Positions 36,804 to 45,377 of a stretch of 64,000 bases of DNA are shown here, one piece after another. The stretch is from Zhihengliuella sp. (GTDB lineage Bacteria > Actinomycetota > Actinomycetes > Actinomycetales > Micrococcaceae): NCBI RefSeq assembly GCF_031178195.1, contig NZ_JAPSJL010000005.1, positions 177,887 through 241,886 of the forward strand. Reading direction: 5' to 3'. The notes under the pieces were generated by a model. The model saw nothing but the letters and a program-made list of their open reading frames with translations. It did not search any database and was not told where the DNA came from. Within the stretch, counting starts at the first letter, position 1. Every line of letters starts with the position of its first letter. Position numbers and translations under genes: made by a program.

Positions 36804-38252
36804 ATGGTCGACGGAAAAACGGATTGGCGGCAAACTCTGCCACGTCGTCTGGCAGTGATCGATGCTGTAGCAGTAGTGTCGGCAATCAGCGTCGCTCACC
36901 TGACGCGTTTCGGAGCTGACGCTTCCGTTCCACTTTTCACCCGTGGCGATCACATCGAGTTCAACTACACGACGTTCGGGATCGTCACTGGTCTCGCCTG
37001 GATCGCTGCCCTCAAGATCTGGAATAGCCGCGACATCAAGATCCTCGGGGCCGGAAGCGAGGAATATAAACGCGTCTGCGCTTCCTCTCTTGCCCTCTTC
37101 GGCGCCATAGCAATCCTGTCGTATGCGCTGAGAATCGAGACGGCCCGAGGGTACGTGGGCGTAGCTCTCCCCTTGGGGCTGCTCCTCCTGCTCCTCGGGC
37201 GCTGGACGTTTCGGCGTCGACTCCTCTATCGGCGAGGCCAGGGCCATTACACGAGACGTCTCCTACTCGTCGGTCACCCCGGCGCGGTCAACCACCTCGC
37301 CAATTCGCTCCGCCTCGCTCCTGGCGCAGGCTATCTCCCGGTCGGAGCGGCGATCCCGTCCAGTACGGAACCGGAATCCCTCGCCTCGCTTTCCGTGCCG
37401 ATGCTGGTAAGCGACCATTCAGTTCATTCGATAACGCACGTCATCGACTCCGAAGGCATCGATGCAGTTGCCATCTCCGCCGGATCAGACCTGCAGCCCA
37501 CTGCAGTTCGCCAACTGGGCTGGGAGCTGCAAGCTCGAGAGGTCAGCCTCATCATGGCGCCCGCCCTGACTGACGTTGCCGGGCCGCGCATCCACACCCA
37601 GCCAATCGCCGGTTTGCCGCTCATTCATGTGGCGACTCCCAAGCTGGAAGGACTCCAGGCCGCCAGCAAACGTGCCTTCGATCTAATGTCCGCCGCTGTC
37701 GGCCTTTTGCTCCTGTCACCGGTATTCATAGCGGTTGCTCTGTCGATCATGTCCCATGACAAAGGTCCAGCGATTTTCCATCAGGAACGGGTGGGGAAGG
37801 ACGGCCGGACGTTTCGCATGTACAAGTTCCGGTCGATGGTCGTCGACGCCGAGAAACGTCTCGACGAACTGTCGAACCTGAGCGAGGGCAACGGAGTCCT
37901 GTTCAAATTGAAGGCAGATCCAAGAGTGACCAAGATCGGGGCCTTCATCCGTCGCTACAGCATCGATGAACTTCCCCAGCTCTGGAACGTCCTTATCGGC
38001 GACATGAGCCTGGTCGGGCCGCGCCCGCCCCTACCCGCCGAGGTCGCGGTCTACGAGGAGTACGTCGATCGGCGGCTCATGGTCAAGCCCGGCATCACCG
38101 GGTTGTGGCAGGTGAGCGGCCGTTCAGACCTCTCCTGGGACGACAGCGTTCGGTTGGACCTGTACTACGTGGAGAACTGGTCGTTGACCCAGGACCTTCT
38201 CATCCTCGCCAAGACGGCCAAGGCCGTCATCGGAAAAGACGGGGCCTACTGA
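36804..38252 (+). CDS. Initiating polyprenyl glycosylphosphotransferase, WbaP/CpsE-like
   Basis: A 482-residue polytopic phosphoglycosyl transferase. Four or five membrane helices occupy about residues 8-145, a Rossmann-like domain with RRLLLVGHPGAVNHLA follows, then a membrane helix at about 295-315 and the catalytic domain. The domain has MYKFRSMVVDAEKRL, the Asp-Glu of SIDELPQLWNVL, SLVGPRPPLP and KPGITGLWQVSGRSDLSWDD. It loads the first sugar phosphate of EPS locus 2. GGGGGAAG precedes ATG 36804. It ends in a bidirectional terminator shared with nnrD. Confidence 0.93.
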   Translation: MVDGKTDWRQTLPRRLAVIDAVAVVSAISVAHLTRFGADASVPLFTRGDHIEFNYTTFGIVTGLAWIAALKIWNSRDIKILGAGSEEYKRVCASSLALFGAIAILSYALRIETARGYVGVALPLGLLLLLLGRWTFRRRLLYRRGQGHYTRRLLLVGHPGAVNHLANSLRLAPGAGYLPVGAAIPSSTEPESLASLSVPMLVSDHSVHSITHVIDSEGIDAVAISAGSDLQPTAVRQLGWELQAREVSLIMAPALTDVAGPRIHTQPIAGLPLIHVATPKLEGLQAASKRAFDLMSAAVGLLLLSPVFIAVALSIMSHDKGPAIFHQERVGKDGRTFRMYKFRSMVVDAEKRLDELSNLSEGNGVLFKLKADPRVTKIGAFIRRYSIDELPQLWNVLIGDMSLVGPRPPLPAEVAVYEEYVDRRLMVKPGITGLWQVSGRSDLSWDDSVRLDLYYVENWSLTQDLLILAKTAKAVIGKDGAY

Positions 38253-38268
38253 GGGCTGCTCAGGCCCC
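38241..38268. terminator. Bidirectional terminator between WbaP-like gene and nnrD
   Basis: GGGGCC, a 2-nt bulge, then CTGAG/CTCAG and GGCCCC form a hairpin across the 16-nt gap and the stop codon of the plus-strand gene. Confidence 0.5.
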
Positions 38269-39786
38269 TCACTCGATACTCGCCGCGAGACGGCTCGCGC
38301 CGAACCCGTGTGTCCCGAGGCTCCGTGCGATTGCCGCATGCCTCGACGCCGCGCTCGCCGCGCAGACCAGGAGCTGAGACACCGCGGTCGGCCGCACCGT
38401 CGCCAGCATCTGACCCAGGAGCCCCGTCAGCACGTCGCCGCTGCCCGCCGTCGCCAAGGTCGGCGGCGCACCGGTGACCATGAGGATCTCCCCCGTCGGG
38501 GTGGCGCAAACCGTGGTCGCTCCCTTCAGCAGCACGACTGCGCCGTAGTCCCGCGCCGCACGCAGAGCCCACTTCACGGGGTCGTGGGCGACGGCGTCGC
38601 CGGAAACGTCGACCCCCGCGTTGATGAGGAGACCGCGCAGCTCGCCCGCGTGCGGGGTGAGAACGGCGAATGGAGCATCGCTACGGGTCTGCCCGGGCTT
38701 CAGAGACTTGAGCGTGCTCGCGTCGACGACGCACGGAGTGCCGCGCTCGGAGGCCGAGGCGAGCACTGCCGCCACGGCCTCCGACTGCTGAGCGGCGTCC
38801 CCGATCCCCGGACCGACCGCCCATGCGGAGACCCTGCCTGCCGGGCCCTGGTCCTCTTCCAGGGCCGAGCCCTCCAGCACGACGGACTCGGGGACGGCCG
38901 CGGTCACCGCGTCCCGGGCCCTGCCGGTTGTGACCGTGTACAGCATCCCCAGACCGGCGTTGACGGCACTGGTCGCCGCCAGGACGGCCGCGCCCGGATA
39001 CTCGTCGGACCCGGCGATCAGCCCCAGCACACCACGGGAGTATTTATGGGCGTCCCGCGCCGGCGCGGTGTCCACGGCGTCGTCGGGTTCGAACAGCCGG
39101 ACCGCGGCCGTGCCGAGGTGCTCCCCCAGACCGATGTCGACCACCTCGACCCGACCCGACAGCGTGGCTCCTCGGCCGACCACGAGCCCGGTCTTCAACG
39201 CGCCGAAGGTGACGGTGGAGTCGGCGCGCAGCGTCCCGGGGAGTGCGGCGCCGGTGTCGGCGTCGACGCCCGACGGGAGATCGCAGGCGACCACGTATGC
39301 CCGGGGCGGAAGCTCGACGTCGGACAGAGGGGCGGGCCTCGGCGCGTCAGCGCCGCCGTCCCCGGGCTCGGGGACCTGGGCGCCGGTGCCGAGGACGGCG
39401 TCGACGACGACGTCGGCGGTCGCGAGGGCAGAACGCGCCGGGGGCGAAGCGAGACTCCCCTCCCAGGGGACAAGCCGCCCGCCGGCCGCCTGGAACGCCG
39501 CGAGGCCCTCCGCGTGGCACCGGTCCGCCGTCTGGATGGCGGTCACGGCGACGCCGCGACGCCGCAGCATGGCCAGCGCGTGGAGTCCGTCCCCGCCGTT
39601 GTTCCCCGTGCCCACGAACGCGACGACGCGGGAACCGTAGACCCTCCCCCGCCGCCCGCGCAGGACGCCGGCAATGTGCTGCGCCAGCCCGTGGGCCGCC
39701 CGCTTCATCAGCGCCGGTCCCTGCCCGGCGTCGAGGAGGGGCCGCTCGGCGGCACGGACCTCGGTACCCGTGTAGACGTCGATCAT
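38269..39786 (-). CDS. nnrD: Bifunctional NAD(P)H-hydrate epimerase / ADP-dependent dehydratase
   Basis: A 505-residue two-domain repair enzyme. The N-terminal YjeF_N-type epimerase domain (about 1-225) has FVGTGNNGGDGLHALAMLRRRG. The C-terminal ribokinase-like dehydratase domain (about 240-505) has GLIAGSDEYPGAAVLAA, LTPHAGELRGL and the catalytic region TLATAGSGDVLTGLLGQML. Together they repair hydrated NAD(P)H. In related actinobacteria this gene usually sits beside alr; here the 14-kb EPS locus 2 lies between them. Confidence 0.95.
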   Translation of the reverse strand: MIDVYTGTEVRAAERPLLDAGQGPALMKRAAHGLAQHIAGVLRGRRGRVYGSRVVAFVGTGNNGGDGLHALAMLRRRGVAVTAIQTADRCHAEGLAAFQAAGGRLVPWEGSLASPPARSALATADVVVDAVLGTGAQVPEPGDGGADAPRPAPLSDVELPPRAYVVACDLPSGVDADTGAALPGTLRADSTVTFGALKTGLVVGRGATLSGRVEVVDIGLGEHLGTAAVRLFEPDDAVDTAPARDAHKYSRGVLGLIAGSDEYPGAAVLAATSAVNAGLGMLYTVTTGRARDAVTAAVPESVVLEGSALEEDQGPAGRVSAWAVGPGIGDAAQQSEAVAAVLASASERGTPCVVDASTLKSLKPGQTRSDAPFAVLTPHAGELRGLLINAGVDVSGDAVAHDPVKWALRAARDYGAVVLLKGATTVCATPTGEILMVTGAPPTLATAGSGDVLTGLLGQMLATVRPTAVSQLLVCAASAASRHAAIARSLGTHGFGASRLAASIE

Positions 39787-39829
39787 GGCCCCACCTAACC
39801 ACGCGCCGGCCGCAGAACCGAGGAGCCCG

Positions 39830-40186
39830 TCAGGACAGTTTCTCGGCCACCACCATCGCCGTGGCGAGATCGCCGTCGTGGCTCATCGAGAGGTGCCAGT
39901 ACTCAACGCCCTTGGCGGCAGCGGCCTGCGCCACCGTCCCGTCGACGAAGATGTGCGGATCGCCGGCGTCGTCCTTCACCACTTGGCAGTGCTGCCAGTT
40001 CATGCCGACGGGCGCGCCGAGGGCCTTGGCGACGGCCTCCTTGGCGGCGAAGCGGGCTGCGAGCGAGCGGATCGGCAGCTCCCGCTCGGCCGGGACGAAG
40101 AGCCGCTCGAGGAGTGCGGGGGTGCGCTCCAGCTGCTCCTTGAATCGGGAGACTTCCACTACGTCCACGCCCACGCCCACAATCAT
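39830..40186 (-). CDS. acpS: Holo-[acyl-carrier-protein] synthase
   Basis: A 118-residue AcpS-type phosphopantetheinyl transferase. It opens with [19 protein letters not shown], containing the metal-binding Asp, and has [15 protein letters not shown] with the Glu/Lys pair and [17 protein letters not shown]. It activates acyl carrier protein. ATG 40186 lies 7 nt after TAGAAT (40194-40199) and has no ribosome binding site, so a leaderless mRNA is likely; the in-frame extension to 40225 is rejected. Confidence 0.95.
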   Translation of the reverse strand: MIVGVGVDVVEVSRFKEQLERTPALLERLFVPAERELPIRSLAARFAAKEAVAKALGAPVGMNWQHCQVVKDDAGDPHIFVDGTVAQAAAAKGVEYWHLSMSHDGDLATAMVVAEKLS

Positions 40187-40193
40187 GTCCGCA

Positions 40194-40199
40194 ATTCTA
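40194..40199 (-). promoter_or_regulatory. -10 box for leaderless acpS
   Basis: TAGAAT on the minus strand with a 7-nt gap to the ATG at 40186, the same arrangement as tsaD. Confidence 0.55.
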
Positions 40200-40245
40200 T
40201 CGGCGGCCCCTCGACAGCCCGGCACCGCGGACGTACGGTCGCGCC

Positions 40246-40818
40246 ATGGAACGAGAACTTGCGAGCTGTGTCCTCGCGGACGGGTTCGCCCGGGTCCGGG
40301 AGACGGTCGACGAGGTCCTCGGGAGCACTCCGCCGGCGCACCTGCTCTGGCAGCCGCCCGGAGGCGGGAATCACATCGCCTGGCTCATCTGGCATCTCAG
40401 CCGCGTCACCGACGACCACGTCGCTGGCATCACGGCCGTGCTCGACGGCGCGCCTCCCCCGCGGGGCGACCAGTGGACGGCCCCGTCGGACCAGGCCTGG
40501 CGCGCCGAGTGGGCCGACCGCCTCGGCCTGCCGTACGACCGGGACGACTTCGGGCTCGGGCACTCACCCGACGACGTCGCCGCCTTCCCGCCCGTCGCGC
40601 CGAGCCTGCTGGGCGGCTATCACGCGGCGGTCCAGGACCGCACGGAGGCACTGCTGGGACGGCTCCGCCGGACCGACTTCGCGGTCGTCTGCGACGAACG
40701 CTGGGACCCGCCCGTGACCGTGGCGGTCCGGTTGGCGAGCGTGCTGAACGACGCGACGCAGCACGTCGGGCAGGCGTCCTATGTCCGCGGGCTCGCCGAG
40801 CGCGCCGGTGCCGGTTGA
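40246..40818 (+). CDS. DinB-like / DUF664 mycothiol-dependent transferase family protein
   Basis: A 190-residue four-helix DinB-fold protein. Metal-binding candidates are His in [18 protein letters not shown] and in [15 protein letters not shown], the pattern of DUF664 proteins. Related proteins are proposed to use mycothiol. The substrate is unknown. Divergent from acpS; TACGGT lies 6 nt before the ATG and might make it leaderless, but the box is weak. It ends before a strong terminator shared with glmS. Confidence 0.82.
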   Translation: MERELASCVLADGFARVRETVDEVLGSTPPAHLLWQPPGGGNHIAWLIWHLSRVTDDHVAGITAVLDGAPPPRGDQWTAPSDQAWRAEWADRLGLPYDRDDFGLGHSPDDVAAFPPVAPSLLGGYHAAVQDRTEALLGRLRRTDFAVVCDERWDPPVTVAVRLASVLNDATQHVGQASYVRGLAERAGAG

Positions 40819-40852
40819 GGACGCCCTCGGAAGGTCAGCGGCCCTTAAACAG

Positions 40853-40882
40853 CAAGGGCAGCCCCCGCGGGGACTGCCCTTG
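40853..40882. terminator. Bidirectional terminator between DUF664 gene and glmS
   Basis: CAAGGGCAG/CTGCCCTTG arms with an inner CCCC/GGGG extension form a long perfect hairpin between convergent genes. Confidence 0.75.
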
Positions 40883-40914
40883 TCGAGACCGGACGTGCCC
40901 GGCTCGGTCCGGAC

Positions 40915-42789
40915 CTACTCGACGGTCACGGACTTCGCGAGGTTGCGCGGCTGGTCGACGTCGAAGCCCTTCGCGGTGGCGAGCTCGCAGGCGAAGATCT
41001 GCAGCGGCACGGTGGCCAGCAGCGGCATCAGCAGGGTCGGCGTCTCCGGGACGTAGAAGACGAACTCCGCGTACTGCTTGACCGCCTCGTCGCCCTGCTC
41101 GGCGATCACCAGGGTCTTGGCGCCGCGGGCGCGGACCTCTTGGATGTTGGAGACGACCTTCGAGTGCAGGGAGTCGCGGCCGCGCGGGGACGGGACCACC
41201 ACGAAGACGGGCTGGCCGTCGTCGATGAGGGCGATCGGGCCGTGCTTCAGCTCGCCGGCGGCGAAGCCCTCGGCGTGGATGTAGGCGATCTCCTTGAGCT
41301 TGAGCGCGCCCTCCATGGCGACCGGGTAGCCGACGTGGCGGCCCAGGAACAGCACGGACTGGTTCTCGGCCATCGAGACGGCCAGATCCTTGATCTCGTC
41401 CTCGCGGTCCAGGATGTCCTGGATCTTGGCCGGGATCTTGCCGAGGTCCGCGAGGATGTCCTTGATCTGGCCCGTGAAGAGGTTCCCGCGCAGGTGCGCC
41501 AGGTAGAGGCCGAGGATGTAGGTCGCGGTGATCTGCGCCAGGAACGCCTTGGTCGACGCGACGGCGATCTCCGGGCCGGCGTGCGTGTACAGGACAGCGT
41601 CCGACTCGCGCGGGATGGTGGACCCGTTGGTGTTGCAGATGGAGAGCGTCTTGGCCCCCTGCTCCTTGGCGTAGCGGACGGCCATGAGCGTGTCCATGGT
41701 CTCGCCCGACTGCGAGATCGAGACGATCAGGGTCTTCTCGTCCACGATCGGCTCGCGGTAGCGGAACTCGTGGGAGAGCTCGACCTCGACCGGGATGCGG
41801 CACCAGGACTCGATGGCGTACTTCGCCACGGACCCGGCGTACGCGGACGTGCCGCAGGCGAGCACGATGATCTTCGAGATCCCCTTGAGCTCCTGCGGAT
41901 CGATGCGCAGCTCGTCGAGCGTCAGGCGGCCTTCGGCGTCGGCGCGGCCGAGCAGCGTGTCGGCGACGGCGGCCGGCTGGTCGTGGATCTCCTTGGCCAT
42001 GAAGGAGTCGTATCCGCCCTTCTCGGCGGCGGCGGCGTCCCAGTCGACCGTGAACTCCTTGCCCTCGGCGGGGTTGCCGAAGAAGTCCGTGATCTCGTGG
42101 GCGTCCGGCGTGATGGTGACGATCTGGTCCTGGCCCAGCTCGACGGCGCGACGCGTGAAGTCGATGAAGCCGGAGACGTCGGAGCCGAGGAAGTTCTCGT
42201 TCTCGCCGAGGCCGACGACGAGCGGCGAGTTGCGGCGGGAGGCCACGACGACGCCCGGGTGATCGCGGTGCACAGCCAGCAGGGTGAAGGCGCCCTCGAG
42301 CTTGCGGGAGGCGATCTGCAGGGACTTCGTCAGGTCCTGCCCGCCCTCGGCGCGGTAGATGTCGCCGAGCAGCACCGCGGCGACCTCGGTGTCGGTCTCG
42401 GAGAGGAAGGTGTGGCCCTTGGCCAGCAGTTCCTGCTTGATCTCGGCGAAGTTCTCGATGATGCCGTTGTGGATGACGGCGAGAGCGCCGTCATCGGCCA
42501 GGTGCGGATGCGCGTTCTGGTCCGTGGGGCCGCCGTGCGTCGCCCAGCGGGTGTGCCCGATGCCGGTGAGGGAGGCGCTCAGCGGCTCCTCCTCGATCAC
42601 GCCGATGAGGTTGGCGAGCTTGCCCGACTTCTTGCGAGCCTCGATGCCCTGATCGGTCAGGACCGCGACGCCGGCAGAGTCGTAGCCGCGGTACTCCAAG
42701 CGGCGCAGGCCCTCGAGGACCACATCGAGGGCGCCGTGGTCGCCCGTCGTCTTAGAAGAATGGCCAACATAGCCTACGATTCCACACAT
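40915..42789 (-). CDS. glmS: Glutamine-fructose-6-phosphate aminotransferase (isomerizing)
   Basis: A 624-residue enzyme making glucosamine-6-phosphate for peptidoglycan and EPS. The N-terminal glutaminase begins MCGIVGYVG, with Cys2 as the nucleophile after Met removal. Two SIS sugar-isomerase domains follow, with [30 protein letters not shown] and a C-terminus ending [14 protein letters not shown] at 42797-42802 lies 7 nt before the ATG and no proper ribosome binding site is present, so the mRNA may be leaderless. I see no glmS ribozyme upstream. Divergent from coaA. Confidence 0.97.
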   Translation of the reverse strand: MCGIVGYVGHSSKTTGDHGALDVVLEGLRRLEYRGYDSAGVAVLTDQGIEARKKSGKLANLIGVIEEEPLSASLTGIGHTRWATHGGPTDQNAHPHLADDGALAVIHNGIIENFAEIKQELLAKGHTFLSETDTEVAAVLLGDIYRAEGGQDLTKSLQIASRKLEGAFTLLAVHRDHPGVVVASRRNSPLVVGLGENENFLGSDVSGFIDFTRRAVELGQDQIVTITPDAHEITDFFGNPAEGKEFTVDWDAAAAEKGGYDSFMAKEIHDQPAAVADTLLGRADAEGRLTLDELRIDPQELKGISKIIVLACGTSAYAGSVAKYAIESWCRIPVEVELSHEFRYREPIVDEKTLIVSISQSGETMDTLMAVRYAKEQGAKTLSICNTNGSTIPRESDAVLYTHAGPEIAVASTKAFLAQITATYILGLYLAHLRGNLFTGQIKDILADLGKIPAKIQDILDREDEIKDLAVSMAENQSVLFLGRHVGYPVAMEGALKLKEIAYIHAEGFAAGELKHGPIALIDDGQPVFVVVPSPRGRDSLHSKVVSNIQEVRARGAKTLVIAEQGDEAVKQYAEFVFYVPETPTLLMPLLATVPLQIFACELATAKGFDVDQPRNLAKSVTVE

Positions 42790-42796
42790 GCCCCCA

Positions 42797-42802
42797 AGGG
42801 TA
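42797..42802 (-). promoter_or_regulatory. -10 box for leaderless glmS
   Basis: TACCCT (TANNNT) on the minus strand with a 7-nt gap to the glmS ATG. Weaker than the TAGAAT boxes. Confidence 0.35.
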
Positions 42803-42894
42803 CCGTCTTCGAATCACGCGCGTGGAATCACCCCACGTGGCGGGGACGGCGCGGCCTCGCGAGGGCGGCGGACCGCTGGCCCGTCGGACTTTGG

Positions 42895-42900
42895 CAGAAT
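42895..42900 (+). promoter_or_regulatory. Possible -10 box for coaA
   Basis: CAGAAT on the plus strand, 6 nt before the coaA GTG at 42907. The first base departs from TANNNT, so it is the weakest of the set. Confidence 0.3.
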
Positions 42901-42906
42901 GGGCTG

Positions 42907-43866
42907 GTGACTTCCCCCCGGCTGACCGACAACGGCGTCTCCCCCTTCGTGGAACTGGAGCGCGATACGTGGTCCCGTCTCGCCAATTCCATCGAGCAGC
43001 CGCTGGACGAATCGGATATCGATCGCCTGCGAGGACTCGGCGATCAACTCGACCTCGCCGAAGTCAGCGACGTGTATCTCCCCCTCTCCCGTCTCCTGTA
43101 CCTCTACGTCCAGGCCGCCGGCGAACTGCACAGTGCCACCACCCTGTTCCTCGGCGAGGAGACGCAGCGGACGCCTTTCGTCATCGGGGTCGCCGGCTCC
43201 GTGGCGGTGGGTAAGTCCACCACGGCCCGCGTGCTGCAGGAGCTGCTGCGTCGCTGGCCGGACACGCCGAACGTGCAGTTGGTCACCACCGACGGATTCC
43301 TCTACCCCAATGAGGAGCTGGAGCGCCGCGGCATCATGCACCGGAAGGGCTTCCCCGAGTCCTACGACCGACGGCGTCTCCTGCGCTTCGTCGCCGAGGT
43401 GAAGTCCGGTGCGGACGAGGTGCGGGCACCGATGTACTCGCACCTGACCTACAACATCCTGCGGGACGAGGAAGTGGTGGTCCGCCGCCCCGATGTTCTC
43501 ATCCTCGAGGGGTTGAACGTGCTCGCCCCGGCCCGCGTGCGCTCGGACGGCACCACCGGGCTCGCACTGAGCGACTTCTTCGACTTCTCCGTCTACGTCG
43601 ACGCCCGCTCGCAGGACATCGAGGAGTGGTATGTCCAGCGGTTCATGCGCCTGCGCAGCGGCGCCTTCGCCGACCCGGCCTCCTACTTCCATCGGTACGC
43701 CACGCTCTCCGACGACGACGCCCGTTCCACGGCGCTGAGGATCTGGCGCAGCATCAACGAGCCGAATCTCCGCGAGAACGTCCTTCCCACACGAGGCCGT
43801 GCACAGCTCGTCCTGACGAAAAGCCCCGACCACTCCATCCGGCGAATGCTGTTGAGGAAAATTTAA
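42907..43866 (+). CDS. coaA: Type I pantothenate kinase
   Basis: A 319-residue kinase for the first step of CoA synthesis. It has [14 protein letters not shown] near the start, the P-loop [50 protein letters not shown] and [20 protein letters not shown] at the end, all CoaA signatures. The GTG at 42907 gives the normal family N-terminus; the frame is open far upstream only because it is antisense to glmS. Divergent promoter region with glmS spans 42790-42906. Confidence 0.96.
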   Translation: MTSPRLTDNGVSPFVELERDTWSRLANSIEQPLDESDIDRLRGLGDQLDLAEVSDVYLPLSRLLYLYVQAAGELHSATTLFLGEETQRTPFVIGVAGSVAVGKSTTARVLQELLRRWPDTPNVQLVTTDGFLYPNEELERRGIMHRKGFPESYDRRRLLRFVAEVKSGADEVRAPMYSHLTYNILRDEEVVVRRPDVLILEGLNVLAPARVRSDGTTGLALSDFFDFSVYVDARSQDIEEWYVQRFMRLRSGAFADPASYFHRYATLSDDDARSTALRIWRSINEPNLRENVLPTRGRAQLVLTKSPDHSIRRMLLRKI

Positions 43867-43901
43867 CTGCGCCGCAATCAGATTAGTCCGCGCGCTACCA
43901 G

Positions 43902-43907
43902 TAATCT
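43902..43907 (+). promoter_or_regulatory. -10 box for leaderless mscL
   Basis: TAATCT on the plus strand, 6 nt before the ATG at 43914, with no ribosome binding site. Confidence 0.4.
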
Positions 43908-43913
43908 GACGGC

Positions 43914-44291
43914 ATGATCCACGGATTCAAAGAGTTCATTATGAAGGGCAACGTCGTCGATCTCGCCGTTGCCGTCGTCATGGGTGCCGCCTTCGGTGCC
44001 GTCATCACCGCCCTCGTCGACAGCGTCATCATGCCGTTGATCTCCATGCTGGTCGGCTCCCCGAATTTCGACGAGTTCCTGGTCTTCGGCCAGGTGAAGT
44101 TCGGCGTCTTCCTCACCGCGCTGGTGAACTTCCTGCTCATCGCCGCGGCGATCTACTTCATCGTGGTCCTTCCGATGAACAGGATGATCGAGCGCCGCAA
44201 CCGCCGTCTCGGCATCTCCGACGAGGAGGAAGCGGTGGATCCGCAGATCGCCCTGCTCACCGAGATCCGCGACAGCCTGCAGACCCGCTGA
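43914..44291 (+). CDS. mscL: Large-conductance mechanosensitive channel
   Basis: A 125-residue channel protein that opens under membrane tension to release osmolytes. The N-terminal amphipathic helix (HGFKEFIMKGNVVDLAVAV) leads into TM1 with the gate sequence GAAFGAVITALVDSVIMP; TM2 lies at about 68-95 and the C-terminal helix begins with MIERRNRR. Length and motifs are typical. A strong terminator follows. Confidence 0.97.
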   Translation: MIHGFKEFIMKGNVVDLAVAVVMGAAFGAVITALVDSVIMPLISMLVGSPNFDEFLVFGQVKFGVFLTALVNFLLIAAAIYFIVVLPMNRMIERRNRRLGISDEEEAVDPQIALLTEIRDSLQTR

Positions 44292-44308
44292 TTTCTTCCC
44301 GCCCGTCA

Positions 44309-44337
44309 GGCGGTACCGACGTTCCGTCGGTACCGCC
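44309..44337 (+). terminator. mscL terminator
   Basis: Perfect 13-bp stem GGCGGTACCGACG/CGTCGGTACCGCC with loop TTC, then TTTTCCTTTC. Confidence 0.9.
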
Positions 44338-44422
44338 TTTTCCTTTCCCGTACTATCTAATGGATTGTGTTGGGCAATGATGCAGAGGGGGCGCGAGCCC
44401 GCCGGCATCTCGAGGGGGACGC

Positions 44423-45307
44423 GTGGATCTTCGGTTGGACGACGCCGTCCCGCTCGCCGCCGCACTGACCTTCTTCGAATGCCGTCGGCTCGGAATCCCA
44501 GCCATTCTGCTCAAGGGGACCCCGGCCGCCGACCTCGGGGTCCGCCCGCCCAAAGTCCCCGGGGACGTGGACGTCCTCTTGAAGGCACCGGACGCCAGCC
44601 TCCTCGCCCGCGCGCTTCACCGGCGCGGCTGGCTTGAGCGCCCCGTCACGCACGCGGGCGACCACCCCATCCATTCGGCGACGCTCTATCATCCGAGCTG
44701 GCCGAGCGACATCGACATCCACTTCGCGTACCCCGGCATGGACGACCAGCCCACCGCCGCGTTCGAGGCCCTGTGGGAGCACCGGCGGGAGGTGCAGCTC
44801 GGCGGTGTGCCGGTCGAGGCCCTGGACCTGGCCGGGAGCACGCTGGTGCAGGCCCTCCACGCGCTCCGGGAGCTGCACAAGGGCACCAACCAGCGTGAGC
44901 TCACCTTCCTCCTCGAGCAAGCACCGAAACCGGCCTGGGCGGAGCTGGAACGCCTCGCCGCGCGGACGGGATCCCTGGGAGCCCTCAGGCCGTACATCGC
45001 CCGGGCGTTCCCGGACGTCGATCCCACGGCGCTGCCGGAGCCCAGTGGACAGTGGCGGAGCCGCGCGGGGATCACCGCCCCGGGCGTACACCGCATGCTC
45101 TATCTGCGGCGCCTGCCATGGCGTCAGCGCCCCGCCTACCTGTGGCGCGCGCTGGTACCGTCCCGAGAGATGCTGGCCAGCCTGGATCTGCGGCTCCTCG
45201 AGGCGGACCGGACCACGCTGTGGGCCGCCCGTCTCCGCCGCCTGAGACTCTTCGTGAGGAGCGCGACGAGGAGCTTCCGGGAGTGGCTGAAGTTCCGGCC
45301 GCACTGA
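44423..45307 (+). CDS. Putative nucleotidyltransferase (NTP_transf_5-like)
   Basis: A 294-residue protein resembling the uncharacterised nucleotidyltransferase family found near peptide and polysaccharide clusters. ILLKGTPAADLG precedes GDVDVLL at 47-53, the Asp-x-Asp of the nucleotidyltransferase fold; a second DIDIHF follows near 93-98. LDLAGSTLVQALHALRELHK begins a helical C-terminal half. The substrate is unknown. GTG start at 44423 after GAGGGGG at 44412-44418; TACTAT at 44351-44356 may be its -10 box. It is followed by an unknown helical protein, perhaps in one operon. Confidence 0.7.
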   Translation: MDLRLDDAVPLAAALTFFECRRLGIPAILLKGTPAADLGVRPPKVPGDVDVLLKAPDASLLARALHRRGWLERPVTHAGDHPIHSATLYHPSWPSDIDIHFAYPGMDDQPTAAFEALWEHRREVQLGGVPVEALDLAGSTLVQALHALRELHKGTNQRELTFLLEQAPKPAWAELERLAARTGSLGALRPYIARAFPDVDPTALPEPSGQWRSRAGITAPGVHRMLYLRRLPWRQRPAYLWRALVPSREMLASLDLRLLEADRTTLWAARLRRLRLFVRSATRSFREWLKFRPH

Positions 45308-45377
45308 AAGGCCCCGGCCGATCGCCAAATCCAGGGAGACCGAAGCAGGATCCACTGGCCAACTTCAGGAGACGATA

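Noticed and set aside
38308..39798. Plus-strand frame of about 500 codons opposite nnrD
   Set aside because: Shadow of nnrD with low-complexity Arg/Gly-rich translation and no motif. The same holds for 16209-17522 opposite tsaD, 18745-20277 opposite tsaB and the regulator, 26443-28053 opposite the epimerase and rmlA, and 57267-58586 opposite secY.
41140..42906. A very long open frame that would extend coaA about 590 codons upstream
   Set aside because: It is antisense to glmS in a high-GC region; coaA has a normal family N-terminus at GTG 42907.
42790..42906. glmS ribozyme upstream of glmS
   Set aside because: The gap to coaA is only 117 bp and the -10 box lies 7 nt before the ATG, which leaves no room for the ribozyme core.
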